DNA of 36,223 nt from Candidatus Omnitrophota bacterium (GTDB lineage Bacteria; Ratteibacteria; UBA8468; B48-G9; DTJG01). Both the position numbers and the translations under genes were made by a program. The notes under the pieces were generated by a model. That model was not told the DNA's origin. It searched no databases and was given only the letters and a program-made list of their open reading frames with translations. This document shows, in pieces, positions 1-7,865 of this stretch. Location: NCBI GenBank assembly GCA_023485205.1, contig JAMCZX010000033.1, positions 1 to 36,223 on the forward strand. The letters are read 5' to 3'. Numbering within the stretch: position 1 is the first letter of the stretch; each line of letters starts with the position of its first letter.

Positions 1-1
1 A

Positions 2-406
<405 letters not shown>

Positions 407-407
407 C

Positions 408-962
408 ATGTATGAAGAAATATTTAAACAAACAGAAGTAGAAATGAAAAAGGCTGAAGAAGCTTTTTTAAAAGAAATAGGAACATTAAGGCTGGGAAGA
501 GCATCCGTATCTTTATTAGAAGAGGTATTTGTAGATTATTACGGCTCCAAACTTCCTATAAATCAGATTGCCACAATCACAATACCTCAACCACAATTAC
601 TCCTTATACAGCCTTGGGACAAGTCCATGCTGGAAAAAATTGTAAAAGCTATTCAGGTAAGTAATATTGGACTTAATCCTCTTCCAGATGCCAGTGTGAT
701 AAGAATATCTGTGCCGCCATTAAGCCAGGAAAGAAGAAACGAACTTGTTAAAATTTTAAAAAAAATGGAAGAACAGGTAAAAATTGAAATAAGAGAAATA
801 AGAAGAAAGAAAAATGAGGAAATTAAAAAAATTGAAAAAGATAAAGAAATCTCAGAAGATGAAAGCTTTAAATTAATAGAAAGAATTCAAAAACTTACTG
901 ATAAATTTATTGAAGAACTGGAAAAAAAGACATCTACCAAAGAAAAAGAAATTTTGAAATAA
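408..962 (+). CDS. frr: ribosome recycling factor
   Basis: Ribosome recycling factor works with EF-G to split the post-termination ribosome so that its subunits can be reused. The 184 residues match the normal family length (about 185). The N-terminal helix with LGRAS, the central PLNQIA-like region (LPINQIATITIPQP) and the long charged C-terminal helices of the three-helix bundle (RRKKNEEIKKIEKDKEISED) are recognisable. A strong AGGAGG lies 4 bases before the ATG, inside the pyrH end. Stop and next start (cmk) are separated by one base, so pyrH-frr-cmk are probably translated from one message. Confidence 0.97.
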   Translation: MYEEIFKQTEVEMKKAEEAFLKEIGTLRLGRASVSLLEEVFVDYYGSKLPINQIATITIPQPQLLLIQPWDKSMLEKIVKAIQVSNIGLNPLPDASVIRISVPPLSQERRNELVKILKKMEEQVKIEIREIRRKKNEEIKKIEKDKEISEDESFKLIERIQKLTDKFIEELEKKTSTKEKEILK

Positions 963-963
963 A

Positions 964-1632
964 ATGAAACATTATGTAATTGCCATAGATGGACCCGCAT
1001 CAGCAGGCAAAGGAACAGTTGCAAGACTTGTTGCTGAAAGATTAAAATTTCTATATGTAGATACCGGAGCAATGTACAGGGCAATTACATTAAAAGCCTT
1101 AAAAGAAAATATTCCACTAGATGATGAAACCACACTTATCAAAATGGCTAAGGAAACATCTATAGAATTGATTTTCAATAATAATAAATATAAAGTTATG
1201 ACAGATGGGAAAGATGTAAGTGAAGAAATCAGAACAGAACAGGTAAGTCAAAAAACCCATTTTATCGCCTCTATATTAAAAATCAGAGAAATTCTATGGG
1301 AAATGCAGAGAGCATATAGAAAAAATTATAATCTTGTTATGGAAGGAAGAGATATAGGAAGCATTGTATTTCCTGATGCAGAAATAAAAATTTATCTTGA
1401 TGCTGATATTGAAGAAAGAGCAAAAAGAAGATATAAACAATTAAAAGAAAACGGACATCAGGTAGATATTGAAACAGTAAAAAAATCCCTTATAGAAAGG
1501 GATGAAAAAGATAAAAACAGAACAATTTCCCCACTTAAAAAATTATCTGAATCAATCTACATAGACACAACAAAAATGACCATTGCGCAGGAAGTCCAAC
1601 AAATAGTTAATATTTTTTATGAAATGAGGTAG
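964..1632 (+). CDS. cmk: cytidylate kinase
   Basis: Cytidylate kinase phosphorylates CMP and dCMP with ATP. The 222 residues fit the family length (about 220-230). Visible are the P-loop GPASAGKGT (residues 10-18), the DTGAMYR substrate segment around residue 33, the EGRDIGSIVFPDA motif near residue 126, and the lid-type segment DIEERAKRRYKQL near 148. It is the last gene of the pyrH-frr-cmk run. Its last 26 bases overlap the 3' end of the oppositely transcribed pnp, so the two stop codons lie inside one another's genes; no terminator hairpin is visible at this junction. Confidence 0.97.
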   Translation: MKHYVIAIDGPASAGKGTVARLVAERLKFLYVDTGAMYRAITLKALKENIPLDDETTLIKMAKETSIELIFNNNKYKVMTDGKDVSEEIRTEQVSQKTHFIASILKIREILWEMQRAYRKNYNLVMEGRDIGSIVFPDAEIKIYLDADIEERAKRRYKQLKENGHQVDIETVKKSLIERDEKDKNRTISPLKKLSESIYIDTTKMTIAQEVQQIVNIFYEMR

Positions 1633-3712
1633 GATGTTTTGACTTTTCCTCTTCTGTTTCTTCTTTGGTGAGCGCCTGTTTTCTACTTAAGCTGTTTTTC
1701 CCCTGTGGGTCAGATTCAATAAGTTTTACTTTAACTTGAGAACCCATCTGTAAAACATCTTCCACTTTATTTACTCTGTAAGGAGCTATCTCTGAAATAT
1801 GTAAAAGCCCTTCTCTTTCTCCTGAAAATTTCACAACAGCACCAAATGAAAGAATTTTTATTACAGTGCCTGTATAAATTCTTCCAACCTCTGGTTCTTC
1901 AACTATTTCATTTATTCTATCCACAGCCTTTTGACAGCTGACAATATCAGGACTTGATATTGAAACAATCCCTGAATCATCAATATCTATTTTGGCATTA
2001 GTTTCTTCAATAATTTTTCTTATCATTTTACCGCCAGGGCCTATAACCATTCCTATTTTAGAAGGGTCTATCTTTAGATTTACTATCTTAGGAGCAAATG
2101 GAGATATTTCACTTCTTGGTTTATTTATGGCAGCATTCATTACTTTCAATATTTCATTATGGGCTTTTCTTGCCTGATTGACTACCTGAGGAAGAATTTC
2201 AAAAGAAAAATCCATAGTTTTAACATCCATCTGAAATCCTGTTATTCCTTTTTCAGTCCCTGCCATTTTAAAATCAAGGTCTCCACAATGGTCTTCTTCT
2301 CCGGCAATATCTGTAAGAACAACATAATCATTCCCTTCTTTAATCATTCCAAGAGCAATACCAGCCACATGTCTTGGAATAGGGACTCCTCCATCCATAA
2401 GAGCTAAACTTGAAGCACATACAGTGGCCATAGAAGAAGAACCATTTGATTCAAGAATATTGGCAACAATACGAATAGTATAAGGAAATTCATTATCTGC
2501 CGGGACAATATTAGCCAGTGATTTTTCTGCAAGGGCGCCATGGCCTATTTCACGCCTAGAAGGTCCTCTAAGTGGAGCAGCTTCCCCAACAGAAAAAGAT
2601 GGAAAATTATAATGAAGCATAAATTTTTTTGTGCTCTCAGGATAAAGACCTTCTATTCTTTGTTCATCTATGCTTGTTCCAAGTGTAAGAGATGAAAGAC
2701 ATTGTGTTTGCCCTCTGGTAAATAAAGCTGAACCATGAGTTCTTGGAAGAAGACCTGTAATGCATTCTATATTCCGGATTTCATCAAATTGTCTTCCATC
2801 AAGCCTCTGTTTTTTCTCAAGAATAAGTGTTCTGATAATCTGATTAAGGTTTATTTCATATGATATTTTCAGGTAATTATAAGAATCTTCTGAAACTTTT
2901 TCTTTAAGTTCATCAAAAATTTTATTATAAAATTCATTTCTTTCCTGTTTCCCGGGATAATTATAAACATCACTAATGCGGGAAAGAATAAATTCTTTTA
3001 CAAGATCATCTATCTCTTTAGGTATACTAACAAAAGGTTCATAGGAATTTTTTTTCTCCCATTGTTTAAGGTGATCTACTATTATTTTTAGATTCTCAAA
3101 TCCAATCTTTACTGCCTCAATAAATATTTCCTCAGAAATCTCTTTTGCCCAGCCCTCCATCATAGTTAATGCTTTATCTGTACCTGCAATAAGCAGTTCA
3201 AGAGAACTATTTACCATCTCAGAAGTTGTAGGATTAATAACAAATTTTCCATCAATATAACCAACCTTAACTGCTCCTATTGGGTCTAAAAAAGGTATTG
3301 GAGAAATTGTTAAAGCCGCAGAAGCTCCAATAATAGAAAGTATATCAGGGTCATTTTCCTGGTCTGCAGAAAAAACCTGAGAAATAATCTGAACCGCATC
3401 TCTATAATCAGAAGGAAAAATTGGACGGATAGACCTGTCTGTAAGACGGCTAATCAGGGTTTCTCTCTCAGTAGGTCTGCCTTCTCTTTTAAAAAATCCT
3501 CCAGGTATTTTACCTGCCGCAGAAACATGTTCTTTATAGTCACAGGTAAGAGGAAAAAAATCCTGATATTCATCTTTTTTATTAGATACAGCCGTAGAAA
3601 GAACTACTGTATCTCCATATCTTACAAGTACTGAACCAGAAGCTTGTTTTGCCAGTAGTCCTGTTTCTATTATTAAATCTTTACCTCCGATAGGAATTTT
3701 AATTGTTTGCAT
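1607..3712 (-). CDS. pnp: polyribonucleotide nucleotidyltransferase (PNPase)
   Basis: PNPase degrades RNA 3' to 5' by phosphorolysis and is usually part of the RNA decay machinery. The 701 residues match the family. Two RNase PH-like halves are present: the second carries the FTRGQTQ segment and the catalytic aspartate region DIAGEEDHCGDLDFKMAGT (about residues 467-485). The KH domain follows with the GPGG loop in MVIGPGGKMIRKIIEE (near 556), then a C-terminal S1 domain (EVGRIYTGTVIKILSFGAVVKF, near 615). It starts 6 bases after the rpsO stop, with GAGGAAA at the end of rpsO as a rather distant ribosome binding site. The rpsO-pnp order is widely conserved. Confidence 0.97.
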   Translation of the reverse strand: MQTIKIPIGGKDLIIETGLLAKQASGSVLVRYGDTVVLSTAVSNKKDEYQDFFPLTCDYKEHVSAAGKIPGGFFKREGRPTERETLISRLTDRSIRPIFPSDYRDAVQIISQVFSADQENDPDILSIIGASAALTISPIPFLDPIGAVKVGYIDGKFVINPTTSEMVNSSLELLIAGTDKALTMMEGWAKEISEEIFIEAVKIGFENLKIIVDHLKQWEKKNSYEPFVSIPKEIDDLVKEFILSRISDVYNYPGKQERNEFYNKIFDELKEKVSEDSYNYLKISYEINLNQIIRTLILEKKQRLDGRQFDEIRNIECITGLLPRTHGSALFTRGQTQCLSSLTLGTSIDEQRIEGLYPESTKKFMLHYNFPSFSVGEAAPLRGPSRREIGHGALAEKSLANIVPADNEFPYTIRIVANILESNGSSSMATVCASSLALMDGGVPIPRHVAGIALGMIKEGNDYVVLTDIAGEEDHCGDLDFKMAGTEKGITGFQMDVKTMDFSFEILPQVVNQARKAHNEILKVMNAAINKPRSEISPFAPKIVNLKIDPSKIGMVIGPGGKMIRKIIEETNAKIDIDDSGIVSISSPDIVSCQKAVDRINEIVEEPEVGRIYTGTVIKILSFGAVVKFSGEREGLLHISEIAPYRVNKVEDVLQMGSQVKVKLIESDPQGKNSLSRKQALTKEETEEEKSKHPTSFHKKY

Positions 3713-3718
3713 ATTCGT

Positions 3719-3985
3719 TTATTTCCTCAGGTCCAATTTTTCAAGAACAGTTTGGTAAATAGCAGGATTTGTTTTATTAAGGTATTTAAGAAGGGCCCGT
3801 CTCTGACCTATTAATTTTAACAATCCTCGTCTGGAATTAAAATCTTTTTTATAAACACTAAAGTGCTGTGTTAAAGAATCTATTCTGTTAGTTATAAGCG
3901 CTATTTGCACCTCTGGAGATCCAGTATCTTTTTCATGTCTGCCAAATTCTTTTTTTATTTTTTCTTTCACTTCAGGTTGAAGCAT
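3719..3985 (-). CDS. rpsO: 30S ribosomal protein S15
   Basis: S15 is a primary 16S rRNA-binding protein of the 30S platform. The 88 residues match the usual length of 88-89. The signature GSPEVQIALIT, the H-F-xx-H-K/D loop region (TQHFSVYKKDFNSRRGLLKLIGQRRALLKYL) and the final helix are all present. GGAGG lies ahead of the ATG. It heads the rpsO-pnp pair and has its own good promoter at 4044-4072, leaving a leader of about 50 bases. In E. coli S15 represses its own leader; no such structure was identified here. Confidence 0.97.
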   Translation of the reverse strand: MLQPEVKEKIKKEFGRHEKDTGSPEVQIALITNRIDSLTQHFSVYKKDFNSRRGLLKLIGQRRALLKYLNKTNPAIYQTVLEKLDLRK

Positions 3986-4043
3986 AATTTTTCCTCCAAA
4001 AATTTAAAGATATTTTCATATTTCTTATATTCTTAGTAAAATT

Positions 4044-4072
4044 AGTATATGTTAATTTTCATACTCTGTCAA
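4044..4072 (-). promoter_or_regulatory. sigma-70-type promoter of rpsO-pnp
   Basis: On the minus strand a perfect TTGACA (4067-4072) is followed after 17 bases by TATACT (4044-4049), five of six consensus bases. The start of transcription would lie near 4037, about 50 bases ahead of the rpsO ATG. This is the best promoter match in the window, as expected for a ribosomal protein gene. Confidence 0.7.
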
Positions 4073-4086
4073 ATTTTTGAATTATT

Positions 4087-4114
4087 TTGTAAAATTTCTA
4101 TTTTGATATAAAAT
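4087..4114 (+). promoter_or_regulatory. possible promoter of lpd-lipA
   Basis: TTGTAA (4087-4092), 16 bases, then TAAAAT (4109-4114) would start transcription near 4121, about 22 bases ahead of the lpd ATG at 4143, leaving the TAGGAG ribosome binding site in the message. In such AT-rich DNA weak matches occur by chance, so this is only the most sensible candidate in the divergent rpsO/lpd gap. Confidence 0.3.
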
Positions 4115-4142
4115 ATTAAATTGGTATAACATAGGAGTATTA

Positions 4143-5474
4143 ATGGATACATATGATGTTGTAATAATTGGAGCTGGTCCTGCAGGGTATCCTTGCGCAA
4201 TAAGATGTTCTCAAAATGGTTTAAAAACCCTTTTGATTGAAAAATTGCAAATAGGTGGAACATGTCTGAATAGAGGATGTATCCCAACAAAAGCGCTTTT
4301 TGAAATAGCAAAACAGATTGAAAAATCCCCTTTTGACGGAATAAATAAAACAACATCTTTTGATTGGGAAAAAATTATTGGATGGATAGAGAGCAAAGTA
4401 GTCTCCCGTCTTCGTACAGGGGTAAATTTTCTTTTAAAAACTAATAATATAGATGTAATAAGCGGAGTAAACGGAGAAATAAAAGAGTCTGGTTTGGTAT
4501 TAGCAGGAAATAAGGAAATCAAGGCAAAAACAATAGTTATTTCTACAGGAGCACGTCCTTCTATTCCCGCAGTATTTGCAACTGATGAAAAAATTATTAC
4601 CAGTGATAGTATATGGAAAATAAATAAACTGCCGGAATCGTTAACAATTGTAGGAGGAGGTTTTATAGGTTGTGAATTTGCCTCTATATTAAATACTTTT
4701 GGAATAAAAGTTTCAATATGTGAAATGACAGAAAGTTTGCTGCCCGGAAAAGACAGGGAAATGGTGCAATATATGGAAAAAATATTTACACAAAAGGGTA
4801 TAGATATTGCTTGTAATAGAGGCATTTCTGACCTTTCAAGTACTGGAACAGAAAAAATTTTATGGGCTACAGGAAGACGTCCAAACTCAGAAAATTTTAT
4901 ATCTCTTGGGTTAAAAATGGAAAAAGGTTCCATAGTAGTCAATGAAAATATGGAAACAAGCATAAAAGATATATATGCCATTGGAGATATTAATGGAAAA
5001 TATCAATTAGCTTATGTTGCAACGAAACAAGGAGAAATTTTAGCAGATATTCTTGTTGGTAAAAAAGATTCTATAAACTATACAAATATACCTGATAGTA
5101 TTTTCACTTTTCCTAATATGGCATCGTGTGGACTTACAGAACAACAGGCTTTATCACAAAACTATAGTATAAAAACAGGCAAGTGTTCCTATCAGGCAAT
5201 CGGAAGAGCATATGCATCAGGAAGCACTACAGGAATGGTTAAAATTATAGCAGAACAGGAAACTCATAAAATATTAGGAGTACATATTATTGGCGAAAAT
5301 GCTCCGGAAATGATACATCTTGCAGAATTAGCCATAACAAAAAATATGACAGCAAAACAGTGGGCTGAAATATATTTCTGTCATCCTACATTTTCAGAAT
5401 CAATAATGGAGGCTTTACTGGAAATAGAGGATAAACCTATTCATCTTCCGCCAAAAAAATCAGCTAAAAAATGA
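4143..5474 (+). CDS. lpd: dihydrolipoyl dehydrogenase (E3-type flavoprotein disulfide reductase)
   Basis: The enzyme reoxidises dihydrolipoyl groups of 2-oxoacid dehydrogenase complexes or the glycine cleavage H protein, passing electrons through FAD to NAD+. Visible are the FAD motif GAGPAG (10-15), the redox disulfide GGTCLNRGC (Cys41 and Cys46), the NAD motif GGGFIG near 171, the second FAD motif DIYAIGDING, and the catalytic HPTFSE near 417. The 443 residues are somewhat short: between the NAD domain and the ATGRRPN segment roughly 20 residues usually found there are absent. No E1, E2 or H-protein gene is in the window, so its partner complex is unknown. It overlaps lipA in ATGA, which ties it to lipoate metabolism rather than to mercuric or trypanothione reductase. 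Confidence 0.9.
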   Translation: MDTYDVVIIGAGPAGYPCAIRCSQNGLKTLLIEKLQIGGTCLNRGCIPTKALFEIAKQIEKSPFDGINKTTSFDWEKIIGWIESKVVSRLRTGVNFLLKTNNIDVISGVNGEIKESGLVLAGNKEIKAKTIVISTGARPSIPAVFATDEKIITSDSIWKINKLPESLTIVGGGFIGCEFASILNTFGIKVSICEMTESLLPGKDREMVQYMEKIFTQKGIDIACNRGISDLSSTGTEKILWATGRRPNSENFISLGLKMEKGSIVVNENMETSIKDIYAIGDINGKYQLAYVATKQGEILADILVGKKDSINYTNIPDSIFTFPNMASCGLTEQQALSQNYSIKTGKCSYQAIGRAYASGSTTGMVKIIAEQETHKILGVHIIGENAPEMIHLAELAITKNMTAKQWAEIYFCHPTFSESIMEALLEIEDKPIHLPPKKSAKK

Positions 5475-6310
5475 ACAAAGATTTTCCTCAATGGATAAAA
5501 AAAAAGATAAGTATATCTGATGAATATTTTCAAACCCAGTCTTTGATTGAAAAATATTCACTTAACACTGTCTGTAAAGAAGCAAGATGTCCTAATATAT
5601 ATGAATGTTTTAAAAAAAAGTATGCAACATTTCTTATTTTAGGTCAGGTGTGCACGAGAAATTGTAAATTTTGTAGTGTAAAAAAAGGAAAAACCTCCCC
5701 TCCAGAGCCTCAGGAACCAGAAAAAATAGCAGAAGCTGTAAAGGAACTTGCTCTTAAATATGTGGTTGTTACATCTGTAACAAGGGATGACCTATCTGAT
5801 GGAGGTGCCAATCAGTTTTCAATGTGCGTCAAAAAAATCAGAGAAAGATCTCCGGACACAAAAATTGAACTATTAATTCCTGATTTAAAAGGAAATCCTG
5901 AAAATTTAAAAATTATTTTTGAAAGTAAGCCGGATATAATATCTCATAACTTAGAAACTGTTCCCACATTATATCCTTATATAAGACAGAAAGCAGATTA
6001 TAACACATCTCTTAATGTGCTTTTTCAAAGTAAAATAGCAGGATTTATTACAAAAAGCTCTGTGATGGTAGGATTAGGAGAACAAGAAAAAGAAGTTACA
6101 GAAACAATGAAGGATTTAAGAAATGTTCTTTGTGATTTTTTTGTTATTGGGCAATATCTTAAATCTGATAAAAATAATATGTCTGTCGCAGAATTTGTAA
6201 ACCCAGAAAAATTTGAATATTACAAAAAAACAGGAGAATCCCTGGGATTTAAAAAAGTTTTTGCAGGAACATTTTATAGAACATCTTATCATGCAGAGGA
6301 ATTTTTATAA
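5471..6310 (+). CDS. lipA: lipoyl synthase
   Basis: LipA is a radical SAM enzyme that inserts two sulfur atoms into protein-bound octanoyl groups to make lipoyl cofactors. All expected iron ligands are visible: the auxiliary-cluster cysteines 35, 40 and 46 (CKEARCPNIYEC), the radical SAM cysteines 61, 65 and 68 (CTRNCKFC), and the C-terminal RTSY with Ser272, the unusual serine ligand of the auxiliary cluster. The 279 residues are normal for a compact LipA. It is translationally coupled to lpd by a 4-base overlap. LipB or another lipoyl/octanoyl transferase is not in the window. Confidence 0.96.
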   Translation: MNKDFPQWIKKKISISDEYFQTQSLIEKYSLNTVCKEARCPNIYECFKKKYATFLILGQVCTRNCKFCSVKKGKTSPPEPQEPEKIAEAVKELALKYVVVTSVTRDDLSDGGANQFSMCVKKIRERSPDTKIELLIPDLKGNPENLKIIFESKPDIISHNLETVPTLYPYIRQKADYNTSLNVLFQSKIAGFITKSSVMVGLGEQEKEVTETMKDLRNVLCDFFVIGQYLKSDKNNMSVAEFVNPEKFEYYKKTGESLGFKKVFAGTFYRTSYHAEEFL

Positions 6311-6332
6311 GGATTAACTTATACTAAAGTAA

Positions 6333-6431
6333 GAACTAAAAGAAAATGAAATTGAAAGTATTGCTGACCAGATAAATCAAACTGATGAAAAAATTATTAA
6401 ACAACAGAAATTTTTATCTTATACAGTTAAA
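6333..6431 (+). other. coding-like remnant in the lipA/tRNA gap
   Basis: The gap between lipA and the tRNA gene contains an open stretch that reads like natural protein (ELKENEIESIADQINQTD and onward, about 33 codons), but it is preceded by an in-frame stop, has no start codon, and runs into the antisense of the tRNA gene. It may be the decayed tail of a lost gene, or chance in AT-rich sequence. No family recognised, and no terminator hairpin is obvious in this gap. Confidence 0.2.
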
Positions 6432-6433
6432 AA

Positions 6434-6509
6434 CGCCCCTGGCCAGACTTGAACTGGCGACACACGGTTTAGGAAACCGTTGCTCTATCCATAACTGAGC
6501 TACAGGGGC
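6434..6509 (-). tRNA. tRNA-Arg (anticodon CCT)
   Basis: The minus strand folds as a complete 76-base cloverleaf. The acceptor stem GCCCCTG pairs with CAGGGGC, with discriminator G. The D-arm contains TAGCTCAG and GAGC. The anticodon arm is ACGGT-TTCCTAA-ACCGT with anticodon CCT, reading AGG. The T-arm is GCCAG-TTCAAGT-CTGGC. CCA is not encoded. It lies 18 bases after the stop of the long minus-strand gene run, in the same direction, so it could be transcribed with it. Confidence 0.96.
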
Positions 6510-6527
6510 AAAATCATACAAATAAAA

Positions 6528-7301
6528 CTATTTATCCCCCAATAACAAATCAGTCGCCCCTAGCGGCCTTCTTATAATACTTCCCTGTAGCGCTTCAACA
6601 CATTGTTTTAAAGCAGGAACTGGATTATCCACATCTCCTTCATATTCAATAATAGCATATTGGGTTTTAGAATTATTCCCAACGATTTTCATAAGCTCTT
6701 TCAGTTTTAAAAGTCCTTTTCCAGGGATTATATCATGTGGTTTTCTTGTGCTATCAAAAGTAAAATCCTTTATATGAAGACTATACAATCTTTCTTTGAA
6801 TTTTTTAGCCATTTCCAGGGGATCTTCCCCGGAATCAAGTGCCCATGCAGTATCAAGACATAATCCAATCCTGTTTCCTGTTTGATTGAATATATATTCA
6901 ATAGCACCTGATGAACCAAGCCAGTGTCTTCCCCCATGATTATGTATAGCCAGGTATATATCATATTCATTCGCAATCTTTTCACCTGTTTTTAAACAAG
7001 CAGGCAGTTTATTTATATCAAAATCCACACTCATAATCTTTGCTCCGGCTTTTTTTAAAAATTTACAATATTTTCTCTCATTTATCTCATTATTGGAAAG
7101 TCCGTTTACTCCTATAGAAATAATCTGAATATCATTTTTTTTATACAGGTCTATCACCTCATCATGTTTACTTTCATCCATAAAATCAATATGGACACCA
7201 CATAACTCAATTTTATTAATTCCTATTTCTTTTAATGCTTTAATGACTTTTTCATTTTCTTTATATCCTCTTAAAGAATATGATTGCATTGCTATTTCCA
7301 T
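6528..7301 (-). CDS. sugar phosphate isomerase/epimerase-like TIM barrel protein
   Basis: A xylose isomerase-like (AP endonuclease family 2) TIM barrel of 257 residues, the group of metal-dependent sugar and sugar-acid isomerases/epimerases. Visible are the N-terminal MQSYSLRGY strand, Glu32 in IELCGVH, the metal-site segment AIHNHGG near 117, GLCLDTAW, the LHIKDF segment and the C-terminal IIEYEGD glutamate, together consistent with a divalent metal site. A strong AAAGGAGG precedes the ATG. It follows hxlB after 30 bases and is the last protein gene of the run starting at pyrR. The substrate cannot be told from the sequence; a cyclic polyol or ketohexose is typical of the family. Confidence 0.85.
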   Translation of the reverse strand: MEIAMQSYSLRGYKENEKVIKALKEIGINKIELCGVHIDFMDESKHDEVIDLYKKNDIQIISIGVNGLSNNEINERKYCKFLKKAGAKIMSVDFDINKLPACLKTGEKIANEYDIYLAIHNHGGRHWLGSSGAIEYIFNQTGNRIGLCLDTAWALDSGEDPLEMAKKFKERLYSLHIKDFTFDSTRKPHDIIPGKGLLKLKELMKIVGNNSKTQYAIIEYEGDVDNPVPALKQCVEALQGSIIRRPLGATDLLLGDK

Positions 7302-7331
7302 AAATTCCTCCTTTTATTTGTATTTTTGTTA

Positions 7332-7865
7332 TTATTCAAGATTGGCATGATTTTTCCACAGGGTTTTTATATCAAGACCTTTTTTTTCTGCAATTATAAA
7401 ACATATTATATCACATAAAAGTAAAAGATTTTGTTCAAATAAACTATTCATTATCTGCTTTGAATTTCTAAAAGGGATTTCTATAAAAATGTTTGCAAGT
7501 TTATATAAAGGACTTTTAGAATTTGTTCCTATATATATTATCTTAGCATTATATTTTCTGGCAAGATTTGTAATAGAAACAGGTATAATAGTTTTCCCTG
7601 ACCCTGAAGCCACAATAAGTATATCTTTTTCTGTGATAGGGGGCTGGTTTATTTCTCCCACAAAATACCCTTTTATTCCAAGATGATTTAGTCTTTTCAC
7701 AAATGCCTGCAGCATTAACAGCGTTCTTCCTGTACCGACAACAAAAATTTTATCGGCACTACATATTAAAGAGATACTCTTTTCTATTTTTTTTTTATCT
7801 ATGCCATCTAATGTAGTATCTATTTCATTAATTACAATATTTTTTACTTCTGTATATTCTGTCAT
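7332..7865 (-). CDS. hxlB: 6-phospho-3-hexuloisomerase (SIS domain)
   Basis: A single SIS (sugar isomerase) domain protein of 177 residues, the family length. It has VVGTGRT (42-48), the FVKRLNHLG segment that follows in hexuloisomerases, and the phosphate-binding SGSGKT (87-92). The enzyme converts D-arabino-3-hexulose-6-phosphate to fructose-6-phosphate in the ribulose monophosphate pathway, which anaerobes also run in reverse to make pentose phosphates. Its usual partner, 3-hexulose-6-phosphate synthase, is not in the window. It overlaps rsmA by 4 bases (ATGA) and is followed by a sugar-phosphate isomerase-like gene. A different SIS sugar isomerase activity is the main alternative. Confidence 0.82.
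   Translation of the reverse strand: MTEYTEVKNIVINEIDTTLDGIDKKKIEKSISLICSADKIFVVGTGRTLLMLQAFVKRLNHLGIKGYFVGEINQPPITEKDILIVASGSGKTIIPVSITNLARKYNAKIIYIGTNSKSPLYKLANIFIEIPFRNSKQIMNSLFEQNLLLLCDIICFIIAEKKGLDIKTLWKNHANLE

Noticed and set aside
4103..4130. TTGATA-16-TATAAC as lpd promoter
   Set aside because: Transcription would begin at or after the ribosome binding site, leaving almost no leader; the candidate at 4087-4114 fits better.
4211..4981. A 256-codon open frame on the minus strand inside lpd
   Set aside because: It is antisense to a gene with complete catalytic motifs and its translation resembles no protein family; long antisense frames are common opposite such genes.
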